From NCBI GenBank assembly GCA_963704005.1, contig CAVPGJ010000004.1, positions 512,012 through 576,011 of the forward strand: a stretch of 64,000 nt of DNA, written 5' to 3'. A model generated the notes under the pieces. It was not told where the DNA came from. It saw only the letters and a program-made list of their open reading frames with translations, and made no database searches. Each line of letters opens with the position of its first letter. Within the stretch, counting starts at the first letter, position 1. This stretch comes from AC-32 sp963704005. Lineage in GTDB: Bacteria > Actinomycetota > Thermoleophilia > Gaiellales > Gaiellaceae. This document shows positions 19,553 through 27,559 of this stretch, piece after piece. The translations under genes and the position numbers were made by a program.

Positions 19553-19814
19553 TCGGGTCGTCGTCTACCACGCCGACGGCTGCCACCTCTGCGAGCGGGC
19601 GCTCGCGCAGGTGCGCAGGTTCCGGGACGAGCTCGAGTTCGAGCTCGAGGAGGTCGCGATCGACGGCGACGAGGAGCTCGAGGCGCGCTACCGCGAGCTG
19701 ATCCCGGTCGTCGAGATCGAAGGCGAGCAGGCGTTCACCTACTACGTCCACGAGTCGGCCTTTCGGCGGCGCGTTCAGGCCGCACAAACTCGGCTGGACG
19801 AGGCGAGCTTGTGA
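19548..19814 (+). CDS. Glutaredoxin-like/thioredoxin-fold protein
   Basis: 88 residues: VVVYHADGCHLCERAL places a CxxC redox pair (C13-H-L-C16) at the start of the first helix, and LIPVVEIEGEQAF gives the cis-Pro loop. This is the DUF836/NrdH-like glutaredoxin family, so thiol-disulfide exchange is likely. The only fitting start is GTG at 19,548, which lies inside the short hairpin of repeat copy 5. Initiation could therefore be hindered by RNA structure. It lies upstream of rex. Confidence 0.8.
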   Translation: MPRVVVYHADGCHLCERALAQVRRFRDELEFELEEVAIDGDEELEARYRELIPVVEIEGEQAFTYYVHESAFRRRVQAAQTRLDEASL

Positions 19815-19853
19815 CCGACTGACGCACGGAGCCAAGCGGGGCTGGCACAATGG

Positions 19854-20516
19854 TTGTTCGTGTCACAAGCTACTGCTCACGCGAACGGAACGGCGACGAC
19901 TGAACGGGTTGCGGTCGGCGTCGCAGCCAGGCTGAGCCGCTATCTCCAGGTGCTGGCCCAGTCGAAGAAGATGGGGAAGGACCGCATCTCCTCCCAGGAG
20001 ATCTCGGACTACACCAACATCAACGCGACGCAGATCCGGCGCGACCTCTCCAACTTCGGCAAGTTCGGCAAGCGCGGGGTCGGCTACAACATCGACTCGC
20101 TGCTCGCCGAGATCCGGCGCATCCTGCGTACGCAGGGGCAGCACAACATCGCCCTCGTCGGCGCCGGGCGGCTGGGCCAGGCGATCGCCAGCTCGCCGAT
20201 CTTCGCCGAGCACGGGATCAACATCGCGGCCGTCTTCGACAACGACCCCGAGCGGGTCGGGCGGGGGATCGGGTCGCTTACGGTCACCGACATCCGGACG
20301 CTTCCGGAGGTCGTGCGCGAGAAGAACATCATCGTCGGCGTGCTCGCGGTGCCGGCCGACAGCGCCCAGCAGGTCGCGACCGAGGTGATCGGCTCCGGCG
20401 TGAAGATCATCTTCAACTACTCCGAGGCGCTGCTCGACGTTCCCCAGGACGTGACCGTGCACACGTCCAACCCGGCGGTCGACCTGCTGCACGCGCTCTA
20501 CTTCCATCTGACCTAG
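19854..20516 (+). CDS. rex: Redox-sensing transcriptional repressor Rex
   Basis: 220 residues. N-terminal winged helix (RLSRYLQVLAQSKKMGKDRISSQEIS then TQIRRDLSNFGKFGKRGVGY) and C-terminal NAD(H)-binding Rossmann domain (LVGAGRLGQAIA near 100, FDNDPERVG). Rex senses NADH/NAD+ and represses respiratory and fermentative genes in Gram-positives. Starts: TTG at 19,854 or GTG at 19,860. No clear Rex operator (TTGTGA-N6-TCACAA) was seen in front of it. Confidence 0.93.
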   Translation: MFVSQATAHANGTATTERVAVGVAARLSRYLQVLAQSKKMGKDRISSQEISDYTNINATQIRRDLSNFGKFGKRGVGYNIDSLLAEIRRILRTQGQHNIALVGAGRLGQAIASSPIFAEHGINIAAVFDNDPERVGRGIGSLTVTDIRTLPEVVREKNIIVGVLAVPADSAQQVATEVIGSGVKIIFNYSEALLDVPQDVTVHTSNPAVDLLHALYFHLT

Positions 20517-20523
20517 TTCGGCC

Positions 20524-20630
20524 CGGGGTCTGACCCCGGAGTCCGCCGGAAAGCGTCGGTTCGCGGCGGAGTCATGCGGCCTTGGGCCCTACCCGGGGTC
20601 AGACCCCGCACGGGTCTGGGGTCAGACCCC
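20524..20630. repeat. Cluster of three GGGGTC(T/A)GACCCC palindromes
   Basis: Palindromes at 20,524-20,538, 20,594-20,608 and 20,618-20,630, in the 146-nt gap between rex and the glycosyltransferase gene. Each is 13-15 nt with full dyad symmetry. The same unit recurs at 48,514 and 53,512-53,650. Confidence 0.85.
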
Positions 20631-20662
20631 GACTATCGTCCGGGCTCCTACGGCAAAGGAGG

Positions 20663-21911
20663 ATGGCGCTGCGGATCTTGCTCTGGCACGGGTACCTGCT
20701 CGGCGGGACCGGGTCGAACGTGTACACGCGTGCGCTTGCGCGGGAGTGGAGCCGCGCCGGTCACGACGTGGTCGTGTTCTCGCAGGACCGCCATCCCGAG
20801 GCGCACGACCTCGGCGGCGCCCGGCACGTGCGGCCGGAGATCGGCCCGATCCTGCCGACATTCGTGCTCGACCGGTACGAGGGCGTCGAGGCGCGGCTGC
20901 TACCGGAGCTGACGCGCGAGGAGCGCGATCGCTTCGTCGAGGCGAACGCCGCCGCGGTCCGTGCCGAGCTTCCCGCTGACCTCGTCTTCGCGAACCACGT
21001 CCTGCTCGGCGGCCCGGTCGCCGCCGCCACGGGCGCGCCGTATGCGGTGAAAGCCCACGGCTCGGAGCTCGAGTACGCGATCCGCGGTAACCCCGAGCTG
21101 GCCGCGTGGGCCCGCGAGTCGCTCGCGGGCGCCGGCGCGGTCTTCGTCGGCTCCGAGCACATCCGCCGGGTGCTGGAGGAGGTCGTCGGCCACGTCGAGC
21201 GCGTGCACGAGGTGCCGCCCGGGGTGGACGTCGACGCGTTCCGGCCCGAGCCCCGGGACGAGGCTCTGGCCGACCTGCTCGACGAGGCCCGCCGCGACCC
21301 GCCCAACCCCGGCAACGCGAACGAGCGGCTCCCCGACGAGGGCAACGCCGAGCGCCTGGCCGCCTTCCTCGAGGGCGACGAGCCGACCGTCGTCTACTTC
21401 GGGAAGCTGCTCTACAACAAGGGCGTCCACCTTCTCCTCGAGGCGCTTGGGCGACCTCGACGTCCGCGCGCTGATCGTGGGCTTCGGCGACTACCGCGCG
21501 GAGCTCGAGGAGGCCGCGCCCCCGCGAACCCTCTTCACCGGCCCGCTGGAGCACCGGCATCTCGTCCACCTTCTCCCGCTCGCCGATGTCGCGGTCGTAC
21601 CCTCGATCTTCCCGGAGGCGTTCGGCATGGTCGCGGCCGAGGCCGCCGCCGCCGGGTGTCTGCCGCTGGTCGCGCGCCACTCGGGGCTGCAGGAGATCGC
21701 CGAGGGCCTGGAAGCCGGCTACCCACCGGAAGCGCGTGACCTGACGAGCTTCGCGACCGGCGACGTCGCCGACCTGACCGCGAAGCTCGAGCGCCTCCTT
21801 GCTCTGAGCCCGAACGAGCGGGCCCGGCTTTCCAAGGCCGCCCGCGAGACGACCGTCGAGCGCTGGAGCTGGCGCAGCGTCGCCGAAAGGCTGCTCCAAC
21901 CCTTCAACTAA
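20663..21911 (+). CDS. GT4-family glycosyltransferase (frameshift)
   Basis: Reconstructed 415 residues. N-terminal GT-B domain (ILLWHGYLLGGTGSNVYTR, KAHGSELEYA) and C-terminal nucleotide-sugar domain (VVYFGKLLYNKGVHLLLEAL, then after an extra G near 21,450, VRALIVGFGDYRAEL, PSIFPEAFGMVAAEAAAAG). The last is the EX7E motif region of GT4 retaining enzymes. Acceptor unknown. AGGAGG directly touches the ATG at 20,663, unusually close, so the real start or the spacing may be affected by an indel. Confidence 0.88.
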
Positions 21912-21920
21912 TGTAGCGAC

Positions 21921-23084
21921 GTGGGAGACTCGCAGAGCCTCACCCCCGAGGAGCAGCTCGCCCTCGCTCGAGAGCAGTTCGAGCAGGCGACCGACTTCAC
22001 CGTCGCCGTCGAGGAGGAGTTCGCAGTCCTCGACCCCGAGACGCTCTCGCTGACGAATCGCTTCGAGGAGCTGCAGGCCGCCGCGCAGGGCACGCCGCTC
22101 GAGCCGCATCTCGTCGGCGAGCTGATCGCCTCCGAGGTCGAGGTCCGCACCGGCCGCTGCCAGACCTTCGACGAGGCCGCCGCGCTTCTCGGCGAGCGCC
22201 GCGCCCAGCTGCACGAGCTGGCCGAGCCGCTCGGGATCGCCCTCGCCGGCACCGGCACGCACCCGTGGAGCCCGTGGCAGGACCAGCGGATCATCGACAC
22301 GCCGCACTACCGCCGCAACGACGAGATCCTCCAGTACGTCGTCTGGCGCAACAACAGCTTCGGCCTCCACGTCCACGTGGCGATCAAGGGGCCGGACCGG
22401 GCGATCGCCGTCTGCAACGCGCTCCGCAACTTCCTGCCCGAGCTGCTCGCCCTGAGCGCCAGCTCACCGTTCGTCGAGAACGTCAACAGCGGCCTGCACT
22501 CGGCGCGCACGCAGATCTTCACGCGAATGTTCCCGCGCTGCGGGATCCCGGACGACTATGACGGCTGGGACGCCTTCGAGCGCTACGTCCGCTTCCTCTA
22601 CGACACGGGCTCGATCGACGAGCACACGCAGCTGTGGTGGAGCGTCCGGCCCCATCTCGCCTTCCCGACCATCGAGATCCGGATCTGCGATGCACAGCCC
22701 GACCTCGCCGAGGCGCGCTCTCTGGCGGCGCTCTGCCACGCGCTCACCGTCCGCATCGCGTGGGCGCTCGATCAGGGCGAGCCACTACCGGACCACCCGC
22801 GGCGCCTGCTCGAGGAGAACCTCTGGCGCGCGATCCGCTACGGGCTCTCGGGCGAGCTGATCGACCTCTCCACCGGCCAGGTGCGACCGGCGCGCGCCCA
22901 CCTCGAGCGCCTGGTCGAGTGGGTGCTGCCGGCCGCCGAGGAGGTCGGCGCGGCTCCGCACCTCTCGATTCCCGCCGCCAACGCGGCCGAGCGCCAGATC
23001 GCCCGCCACCGCGAGGGCGCGACGCTCGAGGAGATCTATGCCGAGCAGGTCGCAATCGCGCGCAGCGCTGCGATCCCGGGCTGA
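21921..23084 (+). CDS. YbdK-type carboxylate-amine ligase (glutamate-cysteine ligase 2 family)
   Basis: 387 residues. FTVAVEEEFAVLDPETL at the N-terminus carries the paired Glu residues of the GCS2 fold, followed by EVEVRTGRC, FGLHVHVAIKGPD and WWSVRPHLAFPTIEIRICD. These are diagnostic of YbdK/EgtA-like ATP-dependent ligases that form gamma-glutamyl or related amide bonds. Substrate unknown in this organism. GTG start 10 nt after the glycosyltransferase. The 3' end overlaps the convergent peroxidase by 49 nt. Confidence 0.88.
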   Translation: MGDSQSLTPEEQLALAREQFEQATDFTVAVEEEFAVLDPETLSLTNRFEELQAAAQGTPLEPHLVGELIASEVEVRTGRCQTFDEAAALLGERRAQLHELAEPLGIALAGTGTHPWSPWQDQRIIDTPHYRRNDEILQYVVWRNNSFGLHVHVAIKGPDRAIAVCNALRNFLPELLALSASSPFVENVNSGLHSARTQIFTRMFPRCGIPDDYDGWDAFERYVRFLYDTGSIDEHTQLWWSVRPHLAFPTIEIRICDAQPDLAEARSLAALCHALTVRIAWALDQGEPLPDHPRRLLEENLWRAIRYGLSGELIDLSTGQVRPARAHLERLVEWVLPAAEEVGAAPHLSIPAANAAERQIARHREGATLEEIYAEQVAIARSAAIPG

Positions 23085-24421
23085 AAGAGGTACTCGCCGC
23101 CGCGCATGCGCACGAACGCGGGCTGGGGCGAGAGGAAGGCGGGCGGGTCGCCCTGGAGCGTCATCTTCCCGTGCGGGTCCTCCGGAGCGAGCAGGAAATC
23201 CTTGTCGTCGCCGAGCTTGAAGACGTTGCCGTCGCTGAGCCAGGCGGTCTGCACCGTCTCGAACTGGCGCTCGAGGCTCGCGACGAAGCACGTGAAGACG
23301 AGACCGCGGTCGATGCCGTCCTCGGTCGCGGGATCCTCCGTCGTCGGCCCGTAGGAGACGCCGCGGCGGATCATCCGGTGGCGCAGCGAGAGCGAGCCGC
23401 CCCAGCCGAGCGCGTCGCGCGGGTTGGCGCGCCGGATGTGCGCGCCGAGTGGGCAGCGTTGGCCAGAGAGGTCGTCGCCGTAGAGGAAGTCGTCCACCCG
23501 CCCCGGGTCGGCCGCCAGCTCCGGGTCGGGCCGGTGCGGCGAGAGGACGAGCGGTGTCCCGTCCCGCCAGCGGCCCATGATCTTCGCGGCGACCAGCTCC
23601 GCGTCCCCGCCCGTCGCCGCCGCGTGCTCGCGGAGGAAGCGGGTGAACAGCGGCACGTCCATGAAGTACTTGCGGTAGACCATGTAAGTGCCGTTGCGTC
23701 CGAAGGGCTCGACCGGCGCGTCCGGCAGCTCGGCGTCCTCGTCCTCGTAGCCGAGGATGAACTCGCCGGGCTTGAGCGGGCGCCAGGCCCGCCACGGCTC
23801 GGGCGTTCCCTCGCCGCGCTGGGGGGTGAGGCCGCTGCCGAGCACGGCGACGGCTCCCGCGCCCTCGACGTAGCCGAAGTGGTTGCGCCCGGAGGGCAGG
23901 TAGGCCGAGTGCTGCTCGTTGACGATCGCGCCGACGCTCTCCGCCTCCACGCGTAACCGCTCGACCTCGCGCTCCAGCCGCTCGGTGTCCGCCGCGTCGG
24001 CGCGCAGTAGTACGTGCGCCTCCCCGGTGCCGAGGCCGGACTCCCACTCCGACGGGCTGTTGCCTCCGACGTCGCCGAGCAGCGCGGCGCGCGCGGCCAT
24101 CCCCTCGCGGAAGCCGTCCGAGAAGCTGGCGAGCGCCTCCTCCGGCAGGCCGAGCGCCTCCAGGCCGGCGTAGGTGAAGCGGATGTTGAGCGTCGTCTCC
24201 GGCTTGCCGTCGGTCCACGGCGCGGCGCTCGTCACCCGGTCGGCGAGCTGCTCCAGCCACGCGCGGGCGGCCTCGGGGTCGTCCACCCGCATGAACAGGA
24301 ACTGCGCCTCCTGGAACCCGTACGGGCGCAGGACGTTCCCCTGGATGTCCGCCAGCTCGAGGCCGGGATCGCCGGGCGGACGGCGGCGGCGGAAACGCCG
24401 CAGGGCGGGGTGCGTGGCCAT
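23036..24421 (-). CDS. Dye-decolourising-type (DyP) heme peroxidase
   Basis: 461 residues without an obvious signal peptide. LADIQGNVLRPYGF start, PLGAHIRRANPRD with the proximal heme His near 337, and a C-terminal GKMTLQGDPPAFLSPQP. The distal motif normally written GxxDG reads GYVEG here (about residue 184), replacing the catalytic Asp by Glu, which could alter peroxide cleavage or mark a non-peroxidase branch. No encapsulin gene or cargo tail seen. Divergent from two paralogous unknown genes 56 nt away. Confidence 0.88.
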   Translation of the reverse strand: MATHPALRRFRRRRPPGDPGLELADIQGNVLRPYGFQEAQFLFMRVDDPEAARAWLEQLADRVTSAAPWTDGKPETTLNIRFTYAGLEALGLPEEALASFSDGFREGMAARAALLGDVGGNSPSEWESGLGTGEAHVLLRADAADTERLEREVERLRVEAESVGAIVNEQHSAYLPSGRNHFGYVEGAGAVAVLGSGLTPQRGEGTPEPWRAWRPLKPGEFILGYEDEDAELPDAPVEPFGRNGTYMVYRKYFMDVPLFTRFLREHAAATGGDAELVAAKIMGRWRDGTPLVLSPHRPDPELAADPGRVDDFLYGDDLSGQRCPLGAHIRRANPRDALGWGGSLSLRHRMIRRGVSYGPTTEDPATEDGIDRGLVFTCFVASLERQFETVQTAWLSDGNVFKLGDDKDFLLAPEDPHGKMTLQGDPPAFLSPQPAFVRMRGGEYLFQPGIAALRAIATCSA

Positions 24422-24477
24422 CGAGCCGAACGTACCAGCCTTGACCCCCTCGCAGGCCTCCTCTAGCCTCGGACGCC

Positions 24478-25086
24478 ATGGCTCTCACGGCCAAAAAACG
24501 CGAAGAGATAGCCGTCCAGACACCGAGCCGCAACACCTGCGGCCGCGCGATAGCGATGACCCTCGCCAACCCGATCAAGCCCGGGCGCAGCAAGGTGCTC
24601 CGCTTCAACTTCTGGCTGACGCGGCGCTTTCCGCCGCTCCTCTGGCGGCTGCGCAAGCTCTCGTTCATCCACTTCCTGCGCTGGACGATCGTCTCCGAGT
24701 TCCCCTTCAACGGCCCGCCGCAGGTCCCGGAGGAGCTGGGCCACGAGTACCTGCTCTTCGTCAGCAACTACAACGGCTACTGGATGCAGTACATCGACGC
24801 CTTCTACAGCGTCGTCCCCGACCAGATGGACTGGATCTGGGGCAACTGCTACGGCTATCCGAAGGGGCAGCCGGCCGGCGCGACCAAGCGCCTGATCCAC
24901 AAGCTGGAGTTCACGGCCAGCCACTACTACTCGGCCTATCCGGAGGCCTCGGCGACGATGGTGCAGTCGGCGCTCGAGCTGAGGAAGCGCTTCGACCGCT
25001 TCCAGGCGGACATGCGTGACGCGAGCCCGGAGCGCTTCGAGGCCGCTTTCCGCCGTTTCGTCGCCGACGCGCAGAGGTACTTGTAG
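24478..25086 (+). CDS. Conserved hypothetical protein, first of a paralogous pair
   Basis: 202 residues, soluble, no family recognised. It shares with the next protein the pattern HFxRWxIV...GPPxVPxxLxxEYLLFxxxxxG followed by a region on a target of about 90 residues. The aromatic- and Tyr-rich middle (SNYNGYWMQYIDAFYS, GNCYGYPKGQ) suggests a ligand-binding barrel. Its divergent promoter is shared with the DyP gene. The stop overlaps the next GTG by one base (TAGTG), so the pair is co-translated. Confidence 0.65.
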   Translation: MALTAKKREEIAVQTPSRNTCGRAIAMTLANPIKPGRSKVLRFNFWLTRRFPPLLWRLRKLSFIHFLRWTIVSEFPFNGPPQVPEELGHEYLLFVSNYNGYWMQYIDAFYSVVPDQMDWIWGNCYGYPKGQPAGATKRLIHKLEFTASHYYSAYPEASATMVQSALELRKRFDRFQADMRDASPERFEAAFRRFVADAQRYL

Positions 25087-25628
25087 TGCCGAGCAAGATC
25101 GGCCAGGCCTACACCTACCTGGCGTTGACCGCGATTCTGCCGGGCCGCTCGCAGGAGCTGCGCGAGGTCGTCGAGGCGTTCCCGCTCGCCGCCGGGAGCC
25201 CGTTCGCGCGCGTGGGCCGGGTGCACTTCGCCCGCTGGGTGATCGTGCCGCAGCTCGTCGAGGTCGGCCCGCCGCCCGAGGTGCCCGACCGGCTGAACAA
25301 CGAGTACCTGCTCTTCTCCGCGGACGTCGACGGCGACCTCGAGCCGTTCCTCGAGGCGCTCCGCATCGAGATCCCGGAGGTGATGGACGCGGTCTACTCC
25401 CACTGCGTCGCCTACCCCGGCGCGGCCGACCGGGACGGGTTCCAACGCTACTTCCGCCACAACCAGATCGAGACGACGTTTCCGTTCTCGGCCTACCAGG
25501 ACGCGACCGTCCCGGAGGTGCGCGAGGCGCTCGAGCTCCGGCGGCGCCTGATCGACCTCGCCGTGCGCTCGCAGACGCTCGATGCCGCCGGGCTGCAGGA
25601 GGCGTACCGGCAGGTTTTCACCGGTTGA
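25086..25628 (+). CDS. Conserved hypothetical protein, second of a paralogous pair
   Basis: 180 residues. Paralogue of the preceding protein: VHFARWVIVPQ, GPPPEVPDRLNNEYLLF, then DGDLEPFLEAL and RDGFQRYFRHNQIETTFPF, with one unique Cys (SHCVAYPG). GTG start at 25,086. The repeated FARW...EYLLF layout resembles alpha+beta ferredoxin-like barrels such as DyP/chlorite dismutase, but that is a fold guess from pattern only. Confidence 0.65.
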   Translation: MPSKIGQAYTYLALTAILPGRSQELREVVEAFPLAAGSPFARVGRVHFARWVIVPQLVEVGPPPEVPDRLNNEYLLFSADVDGDLEPFLEALRIEIPEVMDAVYSHCVAYPGAADRDGFQRYFRHNQIETTFPFSAYQDATVPEVREALELRRRLIDLAVRSQTLDAAGLQEAYRQVFTG

Positions 25629-25686
25629 CTCCCTGCGCGACCCCTTCCTACACTGTGGAACGACTGCCCGATTGGAGGAGGGGAAG

Positions 25687-26892
25687 ATGTCGTCCAGGAT
25701 CGCCATCGTCTTAGGCCTCACGCTCGCAGCGCTCGCCGTCACCGGGTCGAGCGCCACCGGAGCGCCGCAGGCCGCCAAGGTCGTTGGCGCTGTGTACTTC
25801 CAGACGAACTCGATGCCCAAGAACTACGTCCAGGTCCTCTTCCGCAGATCGAACGGCCTGCTGAAGAAAGGGCCGAAGGTCTACACCGGCGGCTCGGGCA
25901 ACAACCAGGCGTCGCCGTTCGCCAAGTACGGCTTTGCCCTCCTCGATTCGGCGAACTCGGTCGTGCTGAGCAAGGACGGAAGGTTCCTGTTCGCCGTCAA
26001 CGCCGGCTCGGACAGCGTCTCCTCCTTCCGGGTGACGAAGCACGGGCTCAAGCTCGTCAACCACCTCCCGACCGGCGGCGACCTTCCGGTCAGCGTCGCA
26101 ACGGCGAAGAAGGGCAAGAAGACCCTGGTCTACGTCGTCAACGAGTGGAGCGGCACCATCGCCGGCTACACGGTCTCGTCCAACGGCAAGCTGCACAAGC
26201 TCGCTGGCTCGATGCGCTCGCTCTTCGATCCGGGCAAGAACAGCGCCGCCGCGATGATCGGCTTCAACGCCAACGCCTCGACGCTCACCGTCAGCGAGCG
26301 CGGCAAGATCTTCGACCCGGTCGCGATGAGCTTCATCGGCTCCGGTCCGGACATGATCGACACCTTCAAGGTCGGCGCCAACGGGCTGACGGCGGCGCCG
26401 GTCGGCAACCCCTCGGTCGGCGAGGACCCGTTCGGGTTCGGCTACACGAAGAAGAACGTGCTCTTCATGACCGACTCGGGCGTCAACGGGACCGTCAGCA
26501 CCTATTCGTTGAATACGGCAACCGGAACTGAGACTCCGCTCGACCACAAGGTGGCCGGCGGTAGCGCTCCCTGCTGGGTGGTGTTCTCGAAGAATCAGAC
26601 GCACGCGTGGGTGACCAACTCGCTGACGAACTCGGTCTCGAGCTTCGCGCTCGGATCGAACGGCAGCCTCACCCTGCAGGGCGTGGTCACGGCGACGAAC
26701 AACTCCGCGCTCGACGAGGGGTCGAGCAGGGACGGGCGCTACCTGTACGTGATCAGCACCAAGGTCGTCGGCACCGTGTTCACGTCGACCCTTGTCGACA
26801 TCTACCGGACTGCCGCCGATGGCTCGCTCACGCACATCGGGAAGACGGGTGTCCTTCCCTTCCCCGGAGCGTCCGGGCTCGCCGCGTCCTGA
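25687..26892 (+). CDS. Secreted lactonase/YncE-type beta-propeller protein
   Basis: 401 residues. Signal peptide (residues 1-25, ALAVTGSSATGAP cleavage region), then repeated blades of the form KDGRFLFAVNAGSDSVSSFRV, KTLVYVVNEWSGTIAGYTV, and THAWVTNSLTNSVSSFAL. This is the pattern of 7-bladed 6-phosphogluconolactonase-like propellers. Secretion argues against a true pentose-phosphate role. ATG start with GAGGAGGGGAAG ahead. A monocistronic gene. Confidence 0.8.
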   Translation: MSSRIAIVLGLTLAALAVTGSSATGAPQAAKVVGAVYFQTNSMPKNYVQVLFRRSNGLLKKGPKVYTGGSGNNQASPFAKYGFALLDSANSVVLSKDGRFLFAVNAGSDSVSSFRVTKHGLKLVNHLPTGGDLPVSVATAKKGKKTLVYVVNEWSGTIAGYTVSSNGKLHKLAGSMRSLFDPGKNSAAAMIGFNANASTLTVSERGKIFDPVAMSFIGSGPDMIDTFKVGANGLTAAPVGNPSVGEDPFGFGYTKKNVLFMTDSGVNGTVSTYSLNTATGTETPLDHKVAGGSAPCWVVFSKNQTHAWVTNSLTNSVSSFALGSNGSLTLQGVVTATNNSALDEGSSRDGRYLYVISTKVVGTVFTSTLVDIYRTAADGSLTHIGKTGVLPFPGASGLAAS

Positions 26893-26932
26893 GGCGTCCG
26901 ACACCCCCGTAGGCAGCCGGCCGCGCGTCCGC

Positions 26933-27559
26933 ATGGACGCGTGGCAGCGGGTGATGGGCGCCCTTCTCTGGGGGCCGATGAAGTCGCTCTACCGTCTCCA
27001 GGCCGAGGGGGTCGAGAACCTGCCTGCCGAAGGCGGCTACGTGCTCGCCTCGAACCACCTCTCCAACTTCGACCCCTGGGTTCTCGCCTACCCGCTCTGG
27101 CCGCGGCGCCGGCTGCGCTCGATGGCGAAGGCCGAGCTCTTCAACCCGCTGCTGACCCCGCTGCTGCGTGCCTCAGGGGCGTTCCCGGTGCGACGCGGGG
27201 GGATGGACCGCGATGCGTACCGGACGGCGGTCGAGATCGTCCGCTCGGGCGAGGTGCTGCTCGTCTTTCCGGAGGGCGCGCGGCGCGGCAAGGGGCGATG
27301 GAAGGGGAAACGCCGGCGACAGCAGCAGGTGCAGAGCGGAGCGGCGCGGATCGCGCTCTCGGCCGGTGGCCCGATCGTGCCGGCGGCGCTGATCGGCACC
27401 GACCGGTTGACGCGACTCGGGCCGGTGCGGGTCTCGTTCGGCCGGCCGCTCGCCGCCGACGGCCTTGCGGACCGCAGCCGGCACGAGGCGGCTGCGTCGC
27501 TGACCGAGCGGCTGATGGCAGAGATCCGCGAGCTCGAAGCCGGCCTACGGGCCGGCTAG
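26933..27559 (+). CDS. 1-acylglycerol-3-phosphate acyltransferase-like (PlsC)
   Basis: 208 residues. NHLSNFDPW supplies the HX4D catalytic pair near residue 43, and VFPEGARRGKGRWKGKRR the phosphate-binding motif near 110. IVPAALIGTDRL follows. It acylates lysophosphatidate or a related lipid at the membrane. ATG at 26,933 was chosen, since upstream codons overlap the propeller gene. Convergent with the patatin gene, overlapping its stop by 15 nt. Confidence 0.88.
   Translation: MDAWQRVMGALLWGPMKSLYRLQAEGVENLPAEGGYVLASNHLSNFDPWVLAYPLWPRRRLRSMAKAELFNPLLTPLLRASGAFPVRRGGMDRDAYRTAVEIVRSGEVLLVFPEGARRGKGRWKGKRRRQQQVQSGAARIALSAGGPIVPAALIGTDRLTRLGPVRVSFGRPLAADGLADRSRHEAAASLTERLMAEIRELEAGLRAG

Noticed and set aside
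19800..19870. Possible Rex operator in front of rex (TTGTGA at 19,809 and TCACAA at 19,862)
   Set aside because: The half-sites are about 50 nt apart, not the required 6-8 nt, so they do not form an operator.
20520..20640. GGGGTCAGACCCC palindromes as transcription terminators of rex
   Set aside because: Stems are too short, no T-run follows, and one copy lies inside ecfA.
23036..24421. DyP peroxidase as encapsulin cargo
   Set aside because: No encapsulin gene is nearby and the C-terminus lacks a cargo-loading peptide.
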